The notes beneath the pieces were generated by a model that was not told the origin of the DNA, did not search any database, and worked only from the letters and a program-made list of their open reading frames with translations. A stretch of DNA of 64,000 nucleotides from Jackrogersella multiformis (taxonomy: Eukaryota > Ascomycota > Sordariomycetes > Xylariales > Hypoxylaceae): the NCBI GenBank assembly GCA_902806575.1, contig CADCXD010000001.1, positions 3,534,001 to 3,598,000 on the forward strand, read 5' to 3'. Made by a program: the position numbers and the translations under genes. Shown piece by piece: positions 44,969 to 56,884 of the stretch (positions within the stretch are counted from its first letter, which is position 1; every line of letters starts with the position of its first letter).

Positions 44969-47900
44969 TCATAGATCAGCGATGCCCGTCGAATCGATGA
45001 TGGGGACGGGGTACTGGAACTGGCTCTCGCTCAGCGGCGCGGCGTACCCCAGCCCGGTGCCGGGCCGCTGGCTCAGCACCTGGCCGGCCAGCTGCGCCGT
45101 CTGGTACGACCGGATTAGGTACTGCAGCATGGGGTAGCCGTCCGAGTTCGCGATCGGGTCCAGCGACCCATCCACACCGCTCCACGTCGGCAGCGGCCGG
45201 TTCGGCGCGTCCGGGTGCGCCGGCGCCGGCGCCGGCTGCTTTAGGACGAGGACGGGTGGCGCGGGTCCTGCTGCCGCTGGGGTCTGTGTCAGATTGATTA
45301 CTAACTGCTCAAGGGGGGTTGCGGGGGTTGTGGTGGGGGAATTACCTTCTGCTCCTCCGGCTGCGCGGTCTGCTCCGGTCGCGTGCTTCGCGACGGCCGC
45401 GAGCTTCGTGCCGGCCGTCCCGCTCGTCTGGCCTTAGACTTGGACTTTGCCGGCTTGTCTGTCGACCCGAGTAGCTGTCCCAAATCTAGCTGTCCCAGGT
45501 CCAGTTGTTCCGGATCCGGCTGTGCTGGCCGCGTGGGTCGTCCCGGTTGCGAGCTTCGTGTCGGCCGCGTGAATTCCTCCAGCTGCGGGATTGGCGCTGG
45601 CTGCCCCGGCCCTGCTGGTTGTGCGTCTGGCCGCCGACTTCGACGTGATTCTCGTAGTGACTTCTCCTTTCCACGCCTCAGTGACTTGCGGGCGTACAGC
45701 TTCTCTGGCTCCGCTGACTCCGCTGGCTGCGCTGGTGCTGCCGGCTGCGCTAGCTTCGCCGACTCCGCTGGTTGTGTATTTAGACGTCGACGTGTCCGTC
45801 GTGATATCGGCTCATCCTCCTCCTCTCTTGGCCTCCGCGAATTGGCGCCGGATCTCTTGCCTGAGTCCGAGCCCCGCCGCGTGAGCGTAGGCATCTGGCC
45901 CGAACCAGAAGCCGTCGGTCGAGCAGGTTGAGCAGGTTGATCTCCAAAACCCCAGTTACCTAGTTCCGAACTAGGCTGCGCAGGTTGCGCGGGCTGAGGC
46001 TGGGCCACAGGCGGCTGCGAGCTGACCGGAGCAGAGTATCCCTGAGTCTCGGCAAACAGCTTAGAGGCGGGATCCTCCCTGCTGCCCGACTGCGGGGCCC
46101 TAAAGGGATCGAGGTTCTTGGGCCTGGTTGAAAAGAGGTCTGCTATACTACCTTCTTCTCTAACAGGACTCAGGACGGTACCAGTGCTGGGCCCTTGTGG
46201 CGCGGTCACGGCTGGCGGTGGCCATAACCTTGCGCTGCCTGTCTGCGGGACCTGTGGTTGCTGCTGGGGATTGCTCGCAAAAAGATTGCTGAGAGGTTCC
46301 GCTGCCCCGAACGAGAGCTGTTTGGAGCCTGAAGCTTTGCCAGGTGGACGTGTCGACTGGCCCAACAGATTGCTTATGCCGCCCGGTGGTGTCACAAATG
46401 TATTGCCGGAAGTTGACTGATCGGGAGTGATTTTGCCAGCCGAGGCGGAACCTTGCGGGCCATGCCTAAGGCGGGTGTTTGAGGCTGTGCTAGGAGCGGC
46501 CCTAATACTATTTTTCTTCACCCGCCTCCTAAGCGAGGCCTCCCTCCAGGCGTAGAAGCTCTTCTCGGGGTACCCCGCCGTCGCCCGTTCATTCTCATCC
46601 ATCGCCTGCAAGTACGAGCTGTAATCGTTACCATATGCCTGCCACTCATCCCAGGTCCATGTTTTGGGGTGCTTGCTCAGGAGTGACGTGCTAACTCTAC
46701 GATTGTCTGCTACAGGGGGGCTTGCTTGGGGAGCGGTTCGTCGAGTACGCGCTGGTTGGTTGGAGGTAGGTTGATTACGACCCGATTGAGCAGGAGCCGG
46801 TTGAGCAGGAGCCGGTTGAGCAGGAGCCGGTTGAGCAGGAGCCGGTTGAGCAGGAGCCGGTTGAGCAGGAGCCGGTTGAGCAGGAGCCGGTTGAGCAGGA
46901 GCCGGTTGAGCAGGAGCCGGTTGAGCAGGAGCCGGTTGAGCAGGAGCCGGTTGAGCAGGAGCCGGTTGAGCAGGAGTCGGTTGAGAAAGACCTGGCCGAG
47001 CAGTTTGCTTAGGAGCTTGCCGGGCACGCCCCGTCCGAGTACGAGCTGGCTGAAGATTACCACCTCCTGGTCGAGGAATACGACTTGGAGTAGGACCTGG
47101 CTCGGGAGTTTGCTTAGGAGCTTGCTCGGTACGCCATGGTTGGGTACGGCCTGGCGTAGGAGCTGGCTGCGTACGCACTGGCCGAGGAATACGACCTGTC
47201 TGTCTGGTTTTCTTAGGAGCTTTCTGAGTACTCTCTGGTTGAGTAGTTTTCTCAGGAGCTTTCTGGGTACTTGCTGGTTGAGTACTCGCTGGTTGAGGAG
47301 GAGGAGCGGTTGGTGTATTAGAAGCCTGGGGCTGAGCAAAACTTTTCAGGCTTTCCTGGATATCAGACCAGCTGTCTTTGATACGATTGAAGTCGTGACG
47401 AGCTTCGACCCTATTCTTCCTCCCTTCTTCCGGTAGCGTTCTCCAGTATGTCCCGAACGACATCTCTTCTATTTCACCCATGGTGAAATCGCGAGGTCCG
47501 CGTAGCTGATCTGGTGCTGCCCATCCTGGCCTTGGGGGTCCGGTCCCTTGCTGGAAGTGCAGGATAGCCTGAGGATCAGGCTCACCAGACTGAGTAGGCT
47601 GAGCAGGCTGACGCCGAGCTTGATGTCCAGACTGAACCTGCTCCCCATACGGAACTTGTGGCTGAGTCTGGGCTGTCGGCTGAGGGGCTTTCGGCTGAGG
47701 CTGGGCGGGTTGCTGGGTAGGCTGAGGATACTGTTGAGGAGTCTGAGCTTGCGGTCGAGGTGTCTGGGTTGGCGGCTGGGAACCCTGAGGCTGTCGCTGA
47801 GATTCCTGAATCTTCAGTGGGTATACGGGGCCGCCTCCATAGATGATGCCGATGCTGTTGATGGTGGTCTGATAGCCTTGAAGTGCGGTATCTATGTCTA

Positions 47901-50900
47901 GCTGGTTTTCTCTTGGCAAGGTGTAAAAATAGTCGCTGAAGGACATCGTACGTAATTCTTGAAGATTCCATTCTACAGCGTGCGTTCTGCGCGCCTGCAC
48001 CCTCACTGTCTCGGGATTTTCCCATCGTTCGTCGAGAATTTCACCTGGGGCAAGCAATCTCGCCACCGCCCTAATATATCGACTCTGGTACGCTCTCAAG
48101 TCAGTTACTCTAGGGCCGTTCCGTCGCAGGATATTATTGGCAGCTACAAAGTAGGCCTCCTCCCAGCCGTGATCGTTTCTCTTTATCTGGCCCGCCTGAG
48201 CAGCTACTAACTCGTTGTAGTATGTTCTTGCGGGGTCACTCGCCGCTCCGAAGCCTGCAAGCTGTTGGAAATTCCGATTCAGGAAATCATTGATGGCCCA
48301 CGACGACGCGCTGGGTACCGGCCGTGGTCCGTCGTAGCCGCGACGTCTCCATGCCTCTGTGAACACTCTCGCCATCACCTGTTCTAGCCCACCATGGGTG
48401 CTCTTTACTGCTGCCGGCAAGGCATCGATGTAGGCATCGGGCGCGTCGAGTATTTTCTGCAATGTCCACACTTCCGAATCGGCCGAGGGAGGATCAGTCT
48501 TGGCCTGACCTAGAACGGGCTCATTACCTACGCCGCCAAGTATGTCGATAGGCCCAGGGCCGGGGACATTAGGCGTGAGAGGTTCAGAGCCAAAATTAGC
48601 CGGAGCACCAACGAGGACCTTAGTCAGGGTTGGCTTCGTACGCTCACCAGGCAAACCGGAGCTGTGGCTTAGAATGTTGATGGGGAGCTGCTTAGGCAAT
48701 GGGATCCTCTTGGTGTCTCTCCAGTACTCGTGGGCAGTTGGCACGTTGTATCTATGTTTCGCACCGAATCCCACATTGCTTAACGGATCGATGTCCTGCA
48801 CATTCTCTAACTCCACGTCAATTGACCATATAGACTGGTTCTTGCTCATAATGTCGAGGTTATTCGTTTGGATGGTCTGGATGTTGCCTGGATCTCCCTC
48901 GTCCAGCTTCTCGTTGTTCTTGATGGTGTCTTGGAGGGATTCTGAATACATCTCACGAACTTTCTTCCAGTAATCGATGATGATCTCGCGAGCTTGTTCT
49001 GTGATTTCCGATTGGTCCGCAATTGGTTCTTCTTCGTCTGACAGATCCTCCTCTGACTGAGCCGCCTCTGGTTGCGCTTCCTTTGGCTGCGCTGTTACTG
49101 GCTTACTTGCCTTTGACTGGCCTAGCCCCGGCTGTCCAGCCCCTGGAACTATCGTAGCCGGCTCTGGCTTCTTGAATGATGGCTTCTCTGGCTTCTTCGA
49201 TGATGGCTGCACGCCTGCCTGTTCGGGATCCTTGCGAACTGGAAGGTCAGAAAGATTCTTTCGCTGAGAACTAAGAGTCGGAGGGCTGGAATAACCTGGT
49301 GTCGGATCAAGATAGGCTGTAGGAAGGATTGGCTTGGTATTGGGGTCTTGGGGGGGCCCGAAATTTGGCACGCCGGGATTCGTACTACTTCTGGGTGTCC
49401 TCGTGAGAGATGAATTAGGGGGAGTCGGGTAGCCCTGTTGTTGTCTTGGTGCATTGGAAGCTTCCACCTCTTTGTCCTCACCTCTTTGACTGATTGACTT
49501 GGCCGCTGCCTCGAATTCGTTCTTTTGTTTGGTCCAGTAAGCATCTAGTGATTTTCGTAACGAGATTCGGTCGACTGTATTCCCTGCTGCTTCGTTGTTG
49601 CTGACCCAGAAATAGCGGCGGAATATATCATACTCCACCCAGACCTCTTCGTGAAAGCTCAACGACTGTCGAAAACCAGACTCTGATTGTAACAGGTCTG
49701 TGATGGGCACTTCGTTTCTTTCATATTGTCTGTTGATGATCGTGAGATGAATAATATGGAGCAGCCTCAAGGTGAAGGCTTCCTCCAATAATTCCCGCAT
49801 TGCTTGGTTTCCGGCAGCTCTGCCTGAGAATAAGAATCGTTCTTTACCCATTACGTCTTTTCTGACGGTTGACTCTATGAAACTTGATATCTTGAGTCTC
49901 GTTGCCTTGATAGAATCCTCAACCCTCTTTCGTTCGGTTTCGAGAGTCCCTCTCGTCCCGATTCTCACAGCGTCGTATAGCGGAGTGAGAGCTTCGATCG
50001 CGGCAATGAAGTCTGCTACATGCTTCCCGCGTAGTTCATCGCCCATGTCCGGGGCAGGGTACATCAGAGGGGCTTTCCTTTGGAGATTGTCAAAATTAAT
50101 GGGCAGCTGTCTTTGCGGCAACATTGCATCCTCCGTGAGATAAAGCCATTCTCTCTTTGTTTTCGTCCACGAGACGTTGATACTCTTTTTAAAAGACTTT
50201 CTCTCATCTTGAAGCATTCTTCTAGAGCTAGGCACAGCGCTCGTCGGATTAGCACCCCCTCGTTGGTTTCCCCAACGTCTAGGGTTGACTCCCCTTAACC
50301 TCCTTCTGTACTCTAACCAGCCATCCATCAAATCATCCTCTTCGTCTACATCGATATGTGTCGGTTTACAGAATGATGCGCAGTGTTCCTTTGTATATGG
50401 GGTTTGACCGAAAATAGAAAGATTTTGTTCCATGGTCCACATTCTGTCCTGGAGTCCTAATGCCGTAAGGCCTTGGAAGAGAAACTCGCGTAGAATGCCC
50501 ACATGATGTGCTGTCCCATCGTACCCCGGGGTTTGAAAGCTATAGTCTTGACATGCGCTGACGACATTGCGGAACCTCTGGTTGACAATAAGTCTCGTCT
50601 CTCCCGGTCCATACCAATGTCCCACTTGACCAGCCGGTCGATTGTTTAAAACAGGGGCTGCCCTGCCACTAGCAGCCAAAGGGTATCCAATGTGTTTCGA
50701 GTCGTCACCCGACAAATCGGTCATCGGAGTATTTTCCGAGTCCGCAGTGATGCTATCTCCATGAAAGGAGTTCCCAACTGATCCTAGTATCCCTGTGGGC
50801 TCGTCACGATGATTCATGGACTGTTCTGGTACATTACCCCCAAACAAATCTGCCAAAGATGCATCGCTCTCCTATATTCATATTGTCAGATATCCAAATA

Positions 50901-51041
50901 TTACAGACCATAGCATAGCTTTACGTCGGGAGAACTCACCTCGTCTGATGGGATTATATAAGAGCTTCTCACAAATTCATCGGACTCTTTCAAGTCCTGG
51001 GAACCTTCAGATACCCCATAGAAGTCGTCATAATCTTCCAT
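44969..51041 (-). CDS. Unrecognised 1987-aa Pro/Gln/Ala-rich protein with repeated modules
   Basis: Three exons, 50940-51041, 45346-50871 and 44969-45304, encode 1987 residues. The start ATG at 51041 gives an acidic N-terminus (MEDYDDFYGVSEGSQ). The first intron (50872-50939; GTGAGT...TATAG) is clear. The second is short (45305-45345; GTAATT...GAGCAG) and its acceptor could instead be 18 nt further on. I recognise no known domain. A structured-looking, charged alpha-helical part covers about 120-500 and 640-1040. Between and after these lie long linkers of Gln, Pro, Ala and Thr, including a QPAPA array (about 1332-1396). Four degenerate modules recur near 838, 1001, 1162 and 1437. The C-terminal third has Arg-rich stretches (such as RRTRRRL) that could be nuclear localisation signals. 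It may be a scaffold or nuclear structural protein; function is unknown. Confidence 0.8.
46786..46980 (-). repeat. 15-bp minisatellite, 13 units, encoding QPAPA
   Basis: Thirteen head-to-tail copies of TTGAGCAGGAGCCGG (as written on +). Twelve are identical and the thirteenth differs by one base (QPTPA). The unit is a multiple of three, so copy changes keep the giant gene in frame. Near-perfect identity implies recent expansion or ongoing homogenisation; copy number may vary between strains. Confidence 0.95.
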
Positions 51042-51777
51042 CTTGTTTACTTCAATTGGGTACAAGTACCTCTTTGTTGAGCGCACGCCCCTGGATGACT
51101 GTGATGAGATGGGGGTAATTTAAAAAGGACTCTTTGGGCAAGAGGTCTCAACGGCTGAAGCCGCTCTTGTATACCTCAAATAAGCTTCCCGGTGCTGATT
51201 TTATTTCAATTATATGTGGTATATATATTAGTTCTCTCGATTGGTATATAGGACTGTAGTTGTGATGCTGTGTAAGCCAAGGCGTTGATACTTATATGTA
51301 AACTAGAAAGTCGAGATGCAATAATCGTAAGATGGCATAACTTCACGACTAAATGAGAGACCATTAAGACTTTTGCGTTTTTTTTCTTGGAATAGTAAGG
51401 TTAAATTAACGACTCAAATTGCTCATCGTGTAAATAATAGGAACTCGGACAAAGAGTTAATTCCCAGCTTTGTATAATACATATCCTTCTCGCTCCTTGC
51501 CGAAAACAGCGAATGGTACCAGCACCAATGTTCGCTTTCGCATCAAGGTTGCTTGCAGGGGATTGTTCCATTAATTAAAAGACAAAGACACATGGCTTTC
51601 TTAATAAGTAATATGCCAAATGCGGTCGGGGTTAGTAGGCAATGGCTCTTGGAATGTGGTTCTAAACCCGTAATCTAGGAACAGCCTGCAACTAACCCAG
51701 AGTGCTCTCTGTCTTAGGTTAGAATTTGGCCCACTGCTTTGGTTTCTAGGGGAGCTACTTACATTTTCTTCCCCAGC
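51042..51777. other. Spacer between the giant gene and the bZIP gene
   Basis: Holds the promoter of the giant gene and the 3' flank of the bZIP gene. A T run occurs at about 51378-51385. No gene seen. Confidence 0.6.
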
Positions 51778-52737
51778 CTAGTACTCCTCACAGCGTACAA
51801 GAGATAAACTGTCCATGCAGGGCAGATTTCCGTTGATATCTGAGGATAACAAGAAACTACCCGCAATATCAGTTGCACCGTTGGCGTATTGTCCGGTAGA
51901 CTGATAATTAGAATTATTGTAGCTTTGATATAGGGGGTCCTGAAACACGTCCCCGAGTGAAATAGAATAGCTGCTGTCTCGGTAGGTAGATGGCAGAGTC
52001 ACATATGAATCCATCGTAGGATCCTCCCCAACATTCTGCTCCTCGCTTGTTTCATTTCCGTGGGAGGTGGTTCCTTGGAAATTCAAACTTGTGCTATGTT
52101 GAATAGCCTGAATAAGTTGAATCGCATCAGATGGGTTAGGCAAGCCTGCCGTGTGCCGAGGTTCAGTCAGAGAGTAGCTAGGAGAGACACCAGATATCGG
52201 GCTCGGCAAATATTCATGGGTCTCGAGTTCAAGGGTAATAGGTTCAGTCATCGCAGGACTACGTAGTTGAGTATGTTTGGCAGCCTCGGCAATAAGAGCC
52301 TCCGGTTCCTCCTGACTATGTGCTAGGAATTCTGTAGTATCGCCGCTAATGCTATTGTATACAATGGTGCGACTGGAGGGAGAGAAAGCGATTGTATGAC
52401 GGGGTTCCAGGAGAAGATCCAAATTTTGAATCAAACTCTGTTGATAATGCGAAGAATTTAGGATTGTTGTATCGGCAAAACCGAGGTTATCATCTCGAAG
52501 GAGGCAGCTAATATCTTCGTTACTAAACCCCATACTATTAAGTAGAGATCGCATCCTTTTGTTTTCGTCTGCAACCTTCCGGGCAACTTGCTGTATCTCG
52601 ACCAAGGCCTCGGCGCCTCTGCGCTCGAAGAGACTTACTCGAGTCTCAAGGCTCGTCACGTACTCCTTGTGACGAGCTCGTGATCTCCTTAGGTTGTTTC
52701 GAACTCTGGTAAGATTTGCTTTGTCCAGCGATACCAT
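51778..52737 (-). CDS. Fungal bZIP transcription factor
   Basis: A single exon of 319 residues. The N-terminus is a bZIP: the basic region NNLRRSRARHKEY (about residues 14-26) contains the Asn-x7-Arg DNA-contact spacing, followed by a leucine-zipper-like coiled coil to about residue 68. It resembles the filamentous-fungal bZIP subfamily with RRSRAR-KEY and a post-zipper motif similar to SMGFSNEDISCLL. The remaining 230 residues are Ser/Thr/Pro-rich and likely an activation region without a known domain. The start at 52737 is an ATG directly before the basic region, which is typical. No target can be inferred. It lies upstream of the giant gene on the same strand; co-regulation is possible but not shown. 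Confidence 0.88.
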   Translation of the reverse strand: MVSLDKANLTRVRNNLRRSRARHKEYVTSLETRVSLFERRGAEALVEIQQVARKVADENKRMRSLLNSMGFSNEDISCLLRDDNLGFADTTILNSSHYQQSLIQNLDLLLEPRHTIAFSPSSRTIVYNSISGDTTEFLAHSQEEPEALIAEAAKHTQLRSPAMTEPITLELETHEYLPSPISGVSPSYSLTEPRHTAGLPNPSDAIQLIQAIQHSTSLNFQGTTSHGNETSEEQNVGEDPTMDSYVTLPSTYRDSSYSISLGDVFQDPLYQSYNNSNYQSTGQYANGATDIAGSFLLSSDINGNLPCMDSLSLVRCEEY

Positions 52738-55502
52738 GTCCGGTACTCACATAAAGACATACGCCAATCTCTGTAGACTAATGGGCGATAGCCCATTCTT
52801 GATAGAATATATAACTGGTTACCAGGTACCTAGAGGGGCCCGGATTCCATTATATTCCTAGTTCGTGTGAATGGATAGAAGAATACCAGAATACGACACA
52901 GCTTAATCTGAGGCAAAAATGTGAGTTGTCGATGGGTTCGGTGATGATGAATATTTTCCTGGTTCTCAACTGAGCTACCTAAAGTTTCGCTAGACATGAA
53001 ATAATCATCTAGGTTAAGAGGAGAGACAACGTGAATTTATGTTTCTAGACGAGCTCCTAAAATATTTACCATTTGATAGAGAAATAAGTATGCGCGGATC
53101 GACTTTAATTCACCCACGAGAGGTGTGTGGTTTGTAAGATATCTAACCTTGTTTTCGTGTGACTGACTTTCAGATTGGCTAGGGTTGATTGAGAAGTCGA
53201 AGAGGTAATTTGAACGTACATTGTGACTTTTCCTATACTCGAAAAGGAGACGAAGGCATCAGAGTGTCAACAAAGTTCTTGTCTTGCTTACCACGGTATT
53301 AGAATGTAACTACATATCCTGGCCAACTTAATGGTGGGTTAAGCATGGCTCGGCGGATTTCCCTTCAACGGCTCTCGCCGTAGTTACGGGCTGCCCTGGC
53401 TACTCAGACTTCGCACGTAATAGGTGTGAGTAGATAGACACGGCCACATGGACACGGCACACCTGCAAGGCGCACCTCCAAAACCACAACGGGTCGCGAA
53501 GTTGAAGCCTTCTCGGGTCAGGATGTCACACTGGAACTGCTGCCACTCAGTTTAGGTCATATAAAGGGCAATATGGAGTATATTCTTGCGACGAGATGTA
53601 AGACCTGCAGGGGAGTTGAGATTTGAGGCTTGTTAAGGAGGATGCGCTGAGTCGAAAAGTTGGAGATCATAACGCCAATGGCGTTATGATGTTTTATTTT
53701 CTATTGAAGATTGAGGTCAAATTCACCCCCTATCCTATGAGCAAGGCTCCCATGGTTGTCGTTCCTACTTTTAGTTAATCTTCGTGGCAAGTCGATTGCT
53801 GAGACAGCAGCATCACATTCTCGAGTGTAGTCTTTGCTAAAGAGGAATACGTAAGTGTTGTCAGCCACCTACGAACCCATCCGGCCGTGTGTGGCTTGAT
53901 GTTTTAGATCCATCAAGTTGTACTTGAGGAACTAGTACCTACTATGAGGTGTTAGGCATATATCTACAGACAGGAACGTAGCACCGCGGCAAGAGGCTCA
54001 CTTACATTTGTTTTACTAAGAAAAGCTATTTGCACTTATCCAATTTCGACGTCAATTCCTTATGCTCCATATCATTTAGGGCCCATACGTAGCACCTTAA
54101 CTTACCTACCTAGGTAAGTATCCAAGTAAAACATGCGTTCCTTAGCGTATATATTAGTTCTATTTACACCGCCAGAAATAATAAGTCGTCCTGGTCTTAG
54201 AGATAATAAGGTAGCTTGAATATAAGTAGAAGCCTCGTAGATGTAGTTTAGGTTTTATAGATATGTACAATATGGTTAGTTTCTCCTTGTATAAATTATA
54301 AAATTTTGATCCAAGAAGGAAAAAAAATAGATAGAAAATGCTGTATAACACACCTTACATTTATATCATGTATGAATGACATGTCTCGATATATATTTTG
54401 CGTCCTAGCTCTGGTATTCGTTATCTTCATCTTGCCTTGAGATCTTGCCTTGAGATTTTTGAAGGTTTATATCTTTCGCTGATACGACCACACCACATAG
54501 ATACATCTATATCTCCAATCATGACCTTACTGGCGATAGCCACGAACTTTGGCCTATGTATATAATCAGACTTGATCCATCTCGTCTATGATCGTCGATG
54601 ATCGAAGATCAAAACCTGCGTCAGGATCACTGGACTACTGGAATGCTGGACGAAAACAACAATTGAAGCCAACGCTGTTCCATCCCGTGCGGAAGCCACG
54701 GCGTTCAGGTGACCAAAATGTGAATGCTTAAGTTCCCGTCTATACTTCGAGCTTCCAAGAAGGGATTAGTGGTTTCGATATCCTGTTCATGATTGACCAT
54801 GGAGCAGGCTCGGGCGGTATGTCCTTAACCATTGGCCCAACTCATATGCAAGATAAGAGGTAAGATACTTATGGTATATTATCCAACATCCATTTCATCG
54901 GCCAAAGGATCAATTGTGGAAAATATATGGTATAAGCAATAAGGAGGGCTTATACGAACTATGAGAATCATGCTCTAACGCGGTGGACAACGGTTGAAGT
55001 GAAACAGAATGAGCACGCTAGTTTGTGGTGCGGTCTTCGAGATTGGTTAATGGTAATTTTGAAGGATCTGAGTCTTTGTACCGACCTGTCAAATCGGTCT
55101 CAATCAAATACCAATAAGACGAGGTCGGACCTGGAAGGATTAATCGGCGAATCTTGAAGTATGACACCTTTTCTCAATCGTACACCATAACATAACTTTG
55201 ATTATGCTAACATATTGACAGACGTGGTAGTTGTATGTATGTATGCATGTTTTAATTTCGCTCTAGCTGCGCTTCTGATTAGTTGACGACCAAAGAGGGG
55301 GGCTACCGATGACGACTTTAGAGAATCGAGAGAAGCTTCGTAGAAGAAGGAAGAAGGAAAGACAGGTAATGGGATGAACAGGCTTGGAACTTGAATCGTC
55401 GATTCTGGCACACTTTCCGATTTTGCATTCTAGCCACCTGTGTCTGACTTGGACGTGAGAATATGCCAAGAGCTAGTCAGGCTTTGGATGGACCGATAGG
55501 AT
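52738..55502. other. 2.8-kb gene-free interval
   Basis: No frame of consequence on either strand; the longest is 69 codons near the right edge. The middle (about 54100-54420) is very AT-rich. One ACCTACCTAGGTAAG palindrome lies near 54108. It includes the bZIP promoter on the left and the PDX3 3' flank on the right. Confidence 0.6.
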
Positions 55503-56240
55503 CTATGGGCTAAGCCTCTCTAAAGTCCATTTCTGCACGCCTTCTTCTGCGGACATTTTCTTGTCGTAGACAAACCGATCATGCAGTCGATTATGTCGAC
55601 CTTGCCAGAACTCTACCGACTCGGGTATTATCCTCAAGCCACCCCAGAAGTCGGGAATTGGGATATTTTCTTCTCCCTCGAACCGCCTCTCTGTCTCCTC
55701 AACCCATCCATCAAGCACCTTTCGCCCATCGTCTTCCTCTTTACCGGCGTCTCCTTCGGCCGGCTTCAAGACCTGACTCTGACGACTTGACCAAGCACCA
55801 ATTCGGCTGCCACGAACTCTCGTGTCGAAATACTTCTGACTCTCTTCGTGGGTGAGCCTGCTTGCTTGACCCTCTACTCTCACCTGCCGCTCGAGTTCTT
55901 CCCACCAGAAGGTGAGGCTGGCCCATGGGTTTGTAGCGAGGTCTTGGGCCTTCTTACTTGTACCGAAGTTGCTATATATCACAAAGCCTTGAGCATCTAG
56001 CTCCTTGAGATAAACCATACGGGAGGATACGCGACCAGTTGGTAGCGATGCAGTAGACAGGCAGCATGTTTCGGGATGTGCGACATGACCCGACCGTTGT
56101 GCTGCAGCAAACCATTTATGGAATTGGCGGATGGGTGAGGTAGGGTCAAGATCCGAGCGAGTCAACACACCTCTCGTGAATTGCTCTGCCTGTCCATGAG
56201 TTTCTTTACCTGCTGGCGCAACTAATGTAGTAGTGAGCAT
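55503..56240 (-). CDS. PDX3: Pyridoxamine 5'-phosphate oxidase
   Basis: A single exon of 245 residues. It has the FMN-binding split-barrel and the C-terminal PNPOx region. Diagnostic segments are LSTASLPTGRVSSRMVYLK, GFVIYSNFGTSKKAQDL, NPWASLTFWWEELERQVRVEG and the C-terminal FWGGLRIIPESVEFWQG with RLHDRF. The enzyme oxidises pyridoxine or pyridoxamine 5'-phosphate to pyridoxal 5'-phosphate, the last step of vitamin B6 salvage. An insertion of about 25 residues rich in Glu, Asp and Lys lies before the C-terminal region, as in other fungal copies. The ATG at 56240 leaves a short N-terminus before QAEQFTRG, so no further 5' exon is required. It diverges from LIA1 across the tRNA gene. Confidence 0.94.
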   Translation of the reverse strand: MLTTTLVAPAGKETHGQAEQFTRGVLTRSDLDPTSPIRQFHKWFAAAQRSGHVAHPETCCLSTASLPTGRVSSRMVYLKELDAQGFVIYSNFGTSKKAQDLATNPWASLTFWWEELERQVRVEGQASRLTHEESQKYFDTRVRGSRIGAWSSRQSQVLKPAEGDAGKEEDDGRKVLDGWVEETERRFEGEENIPIPDFWGGLRIIPESVEFWQGRHNRLHDRFVYDKKMSAEEGVQKWTLERLSP

Positions 56241-56801
56241 TCGAACTTGTTACTACCGAGGTACGTATACCTACCTAGCCTAGATAGGTAGGTAGGTATA
56301 TGTATTCGGGGAGAAGCGATGATACACACAAATGAGTTTGTTATTCATACTTGCAGAATGCAGAGCCATCCTGCTTGTACTTGTCGAGAATCGTGAGAGG
56401 ACTGAGAGCATGAAGATGTAACAATTGTCTGGATGAGTGAGATGAGTTTAAATAGGAATAGTCACGTTGTTAACATGAGCAGACTTAAGGTTGGAAGACT
56501 TCAATGTTATTACTCACTAAGAGGTACATAGATACCTAGGTACTGGTACCTACTGTACCATACGACTAAGGCTGCGGAGCTCGCCTGAGATCGAAGTATT
56601 TAGCGCATTCAGATTTCAAACTTCAAACTCTTACGTCAATCAATGAAGTACAAACGTAACTTGGCAACAGCTACACAGGTGTTGTATGTTATTTTCATTA
56701 CATAATGTCCCATTCCCGCCTCTGGGAAAAAGTCAAAAGAAAAAGACGGAAAAGTAGTTCGGGTATACAAGAGGACAAAAAAATTGATCTAATGAAGATA
56801 A

Positions 56802-56884
56802 GGTCTCCCTGGGAATCGAACCCAGATTGGCGGAAATTATGGTGGAATCAGAATCCGCAGTGCTAGCCATTACACCAGGAAACC
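56802..56884 (-). tRNA. tRNA-Gln(CTG): tRNA-Gln (anticodon CTG) with 12-nt intron
   Basis: The reverse strand folds into a full cloverleaf. The acceptor arm GGTTTCC pairs with GGAGACC (one G-T pair). The D arm is GTG...CAC around TAATGGCTAG. The anticodon stem is GCGGA/TCCGC, and the T arm is CTGGG-TTCGATT-CCCAG, which also gives the B box. The anticodon loop is 19 nt instead of 7; removing 12 nt (56836-56847) after position 37, the canonical site, leaves TTCTGAT with anticodon CTG. The mature tRNA would be 71 nt before CCA addition. It decodes CAG. Confidence 0.93.

Noticed and set aside
46786..46980. Regularly repeated units suggesting a CRISPR array
   Set aside because: The 15-bp units abut without spacers and encode QPAPA in frame. 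The genome is fungal. It is a coding minisatellite.
46726..47436. Plus-strand 236-codon frame with an Arg/Leu/Ser repeat opposite the giant gene
   Set aside because: It is the antisense reading of the QPAPA minisatellite and adjacent linker. The minus strand has a 5.5-kb open frame with spliced ends.
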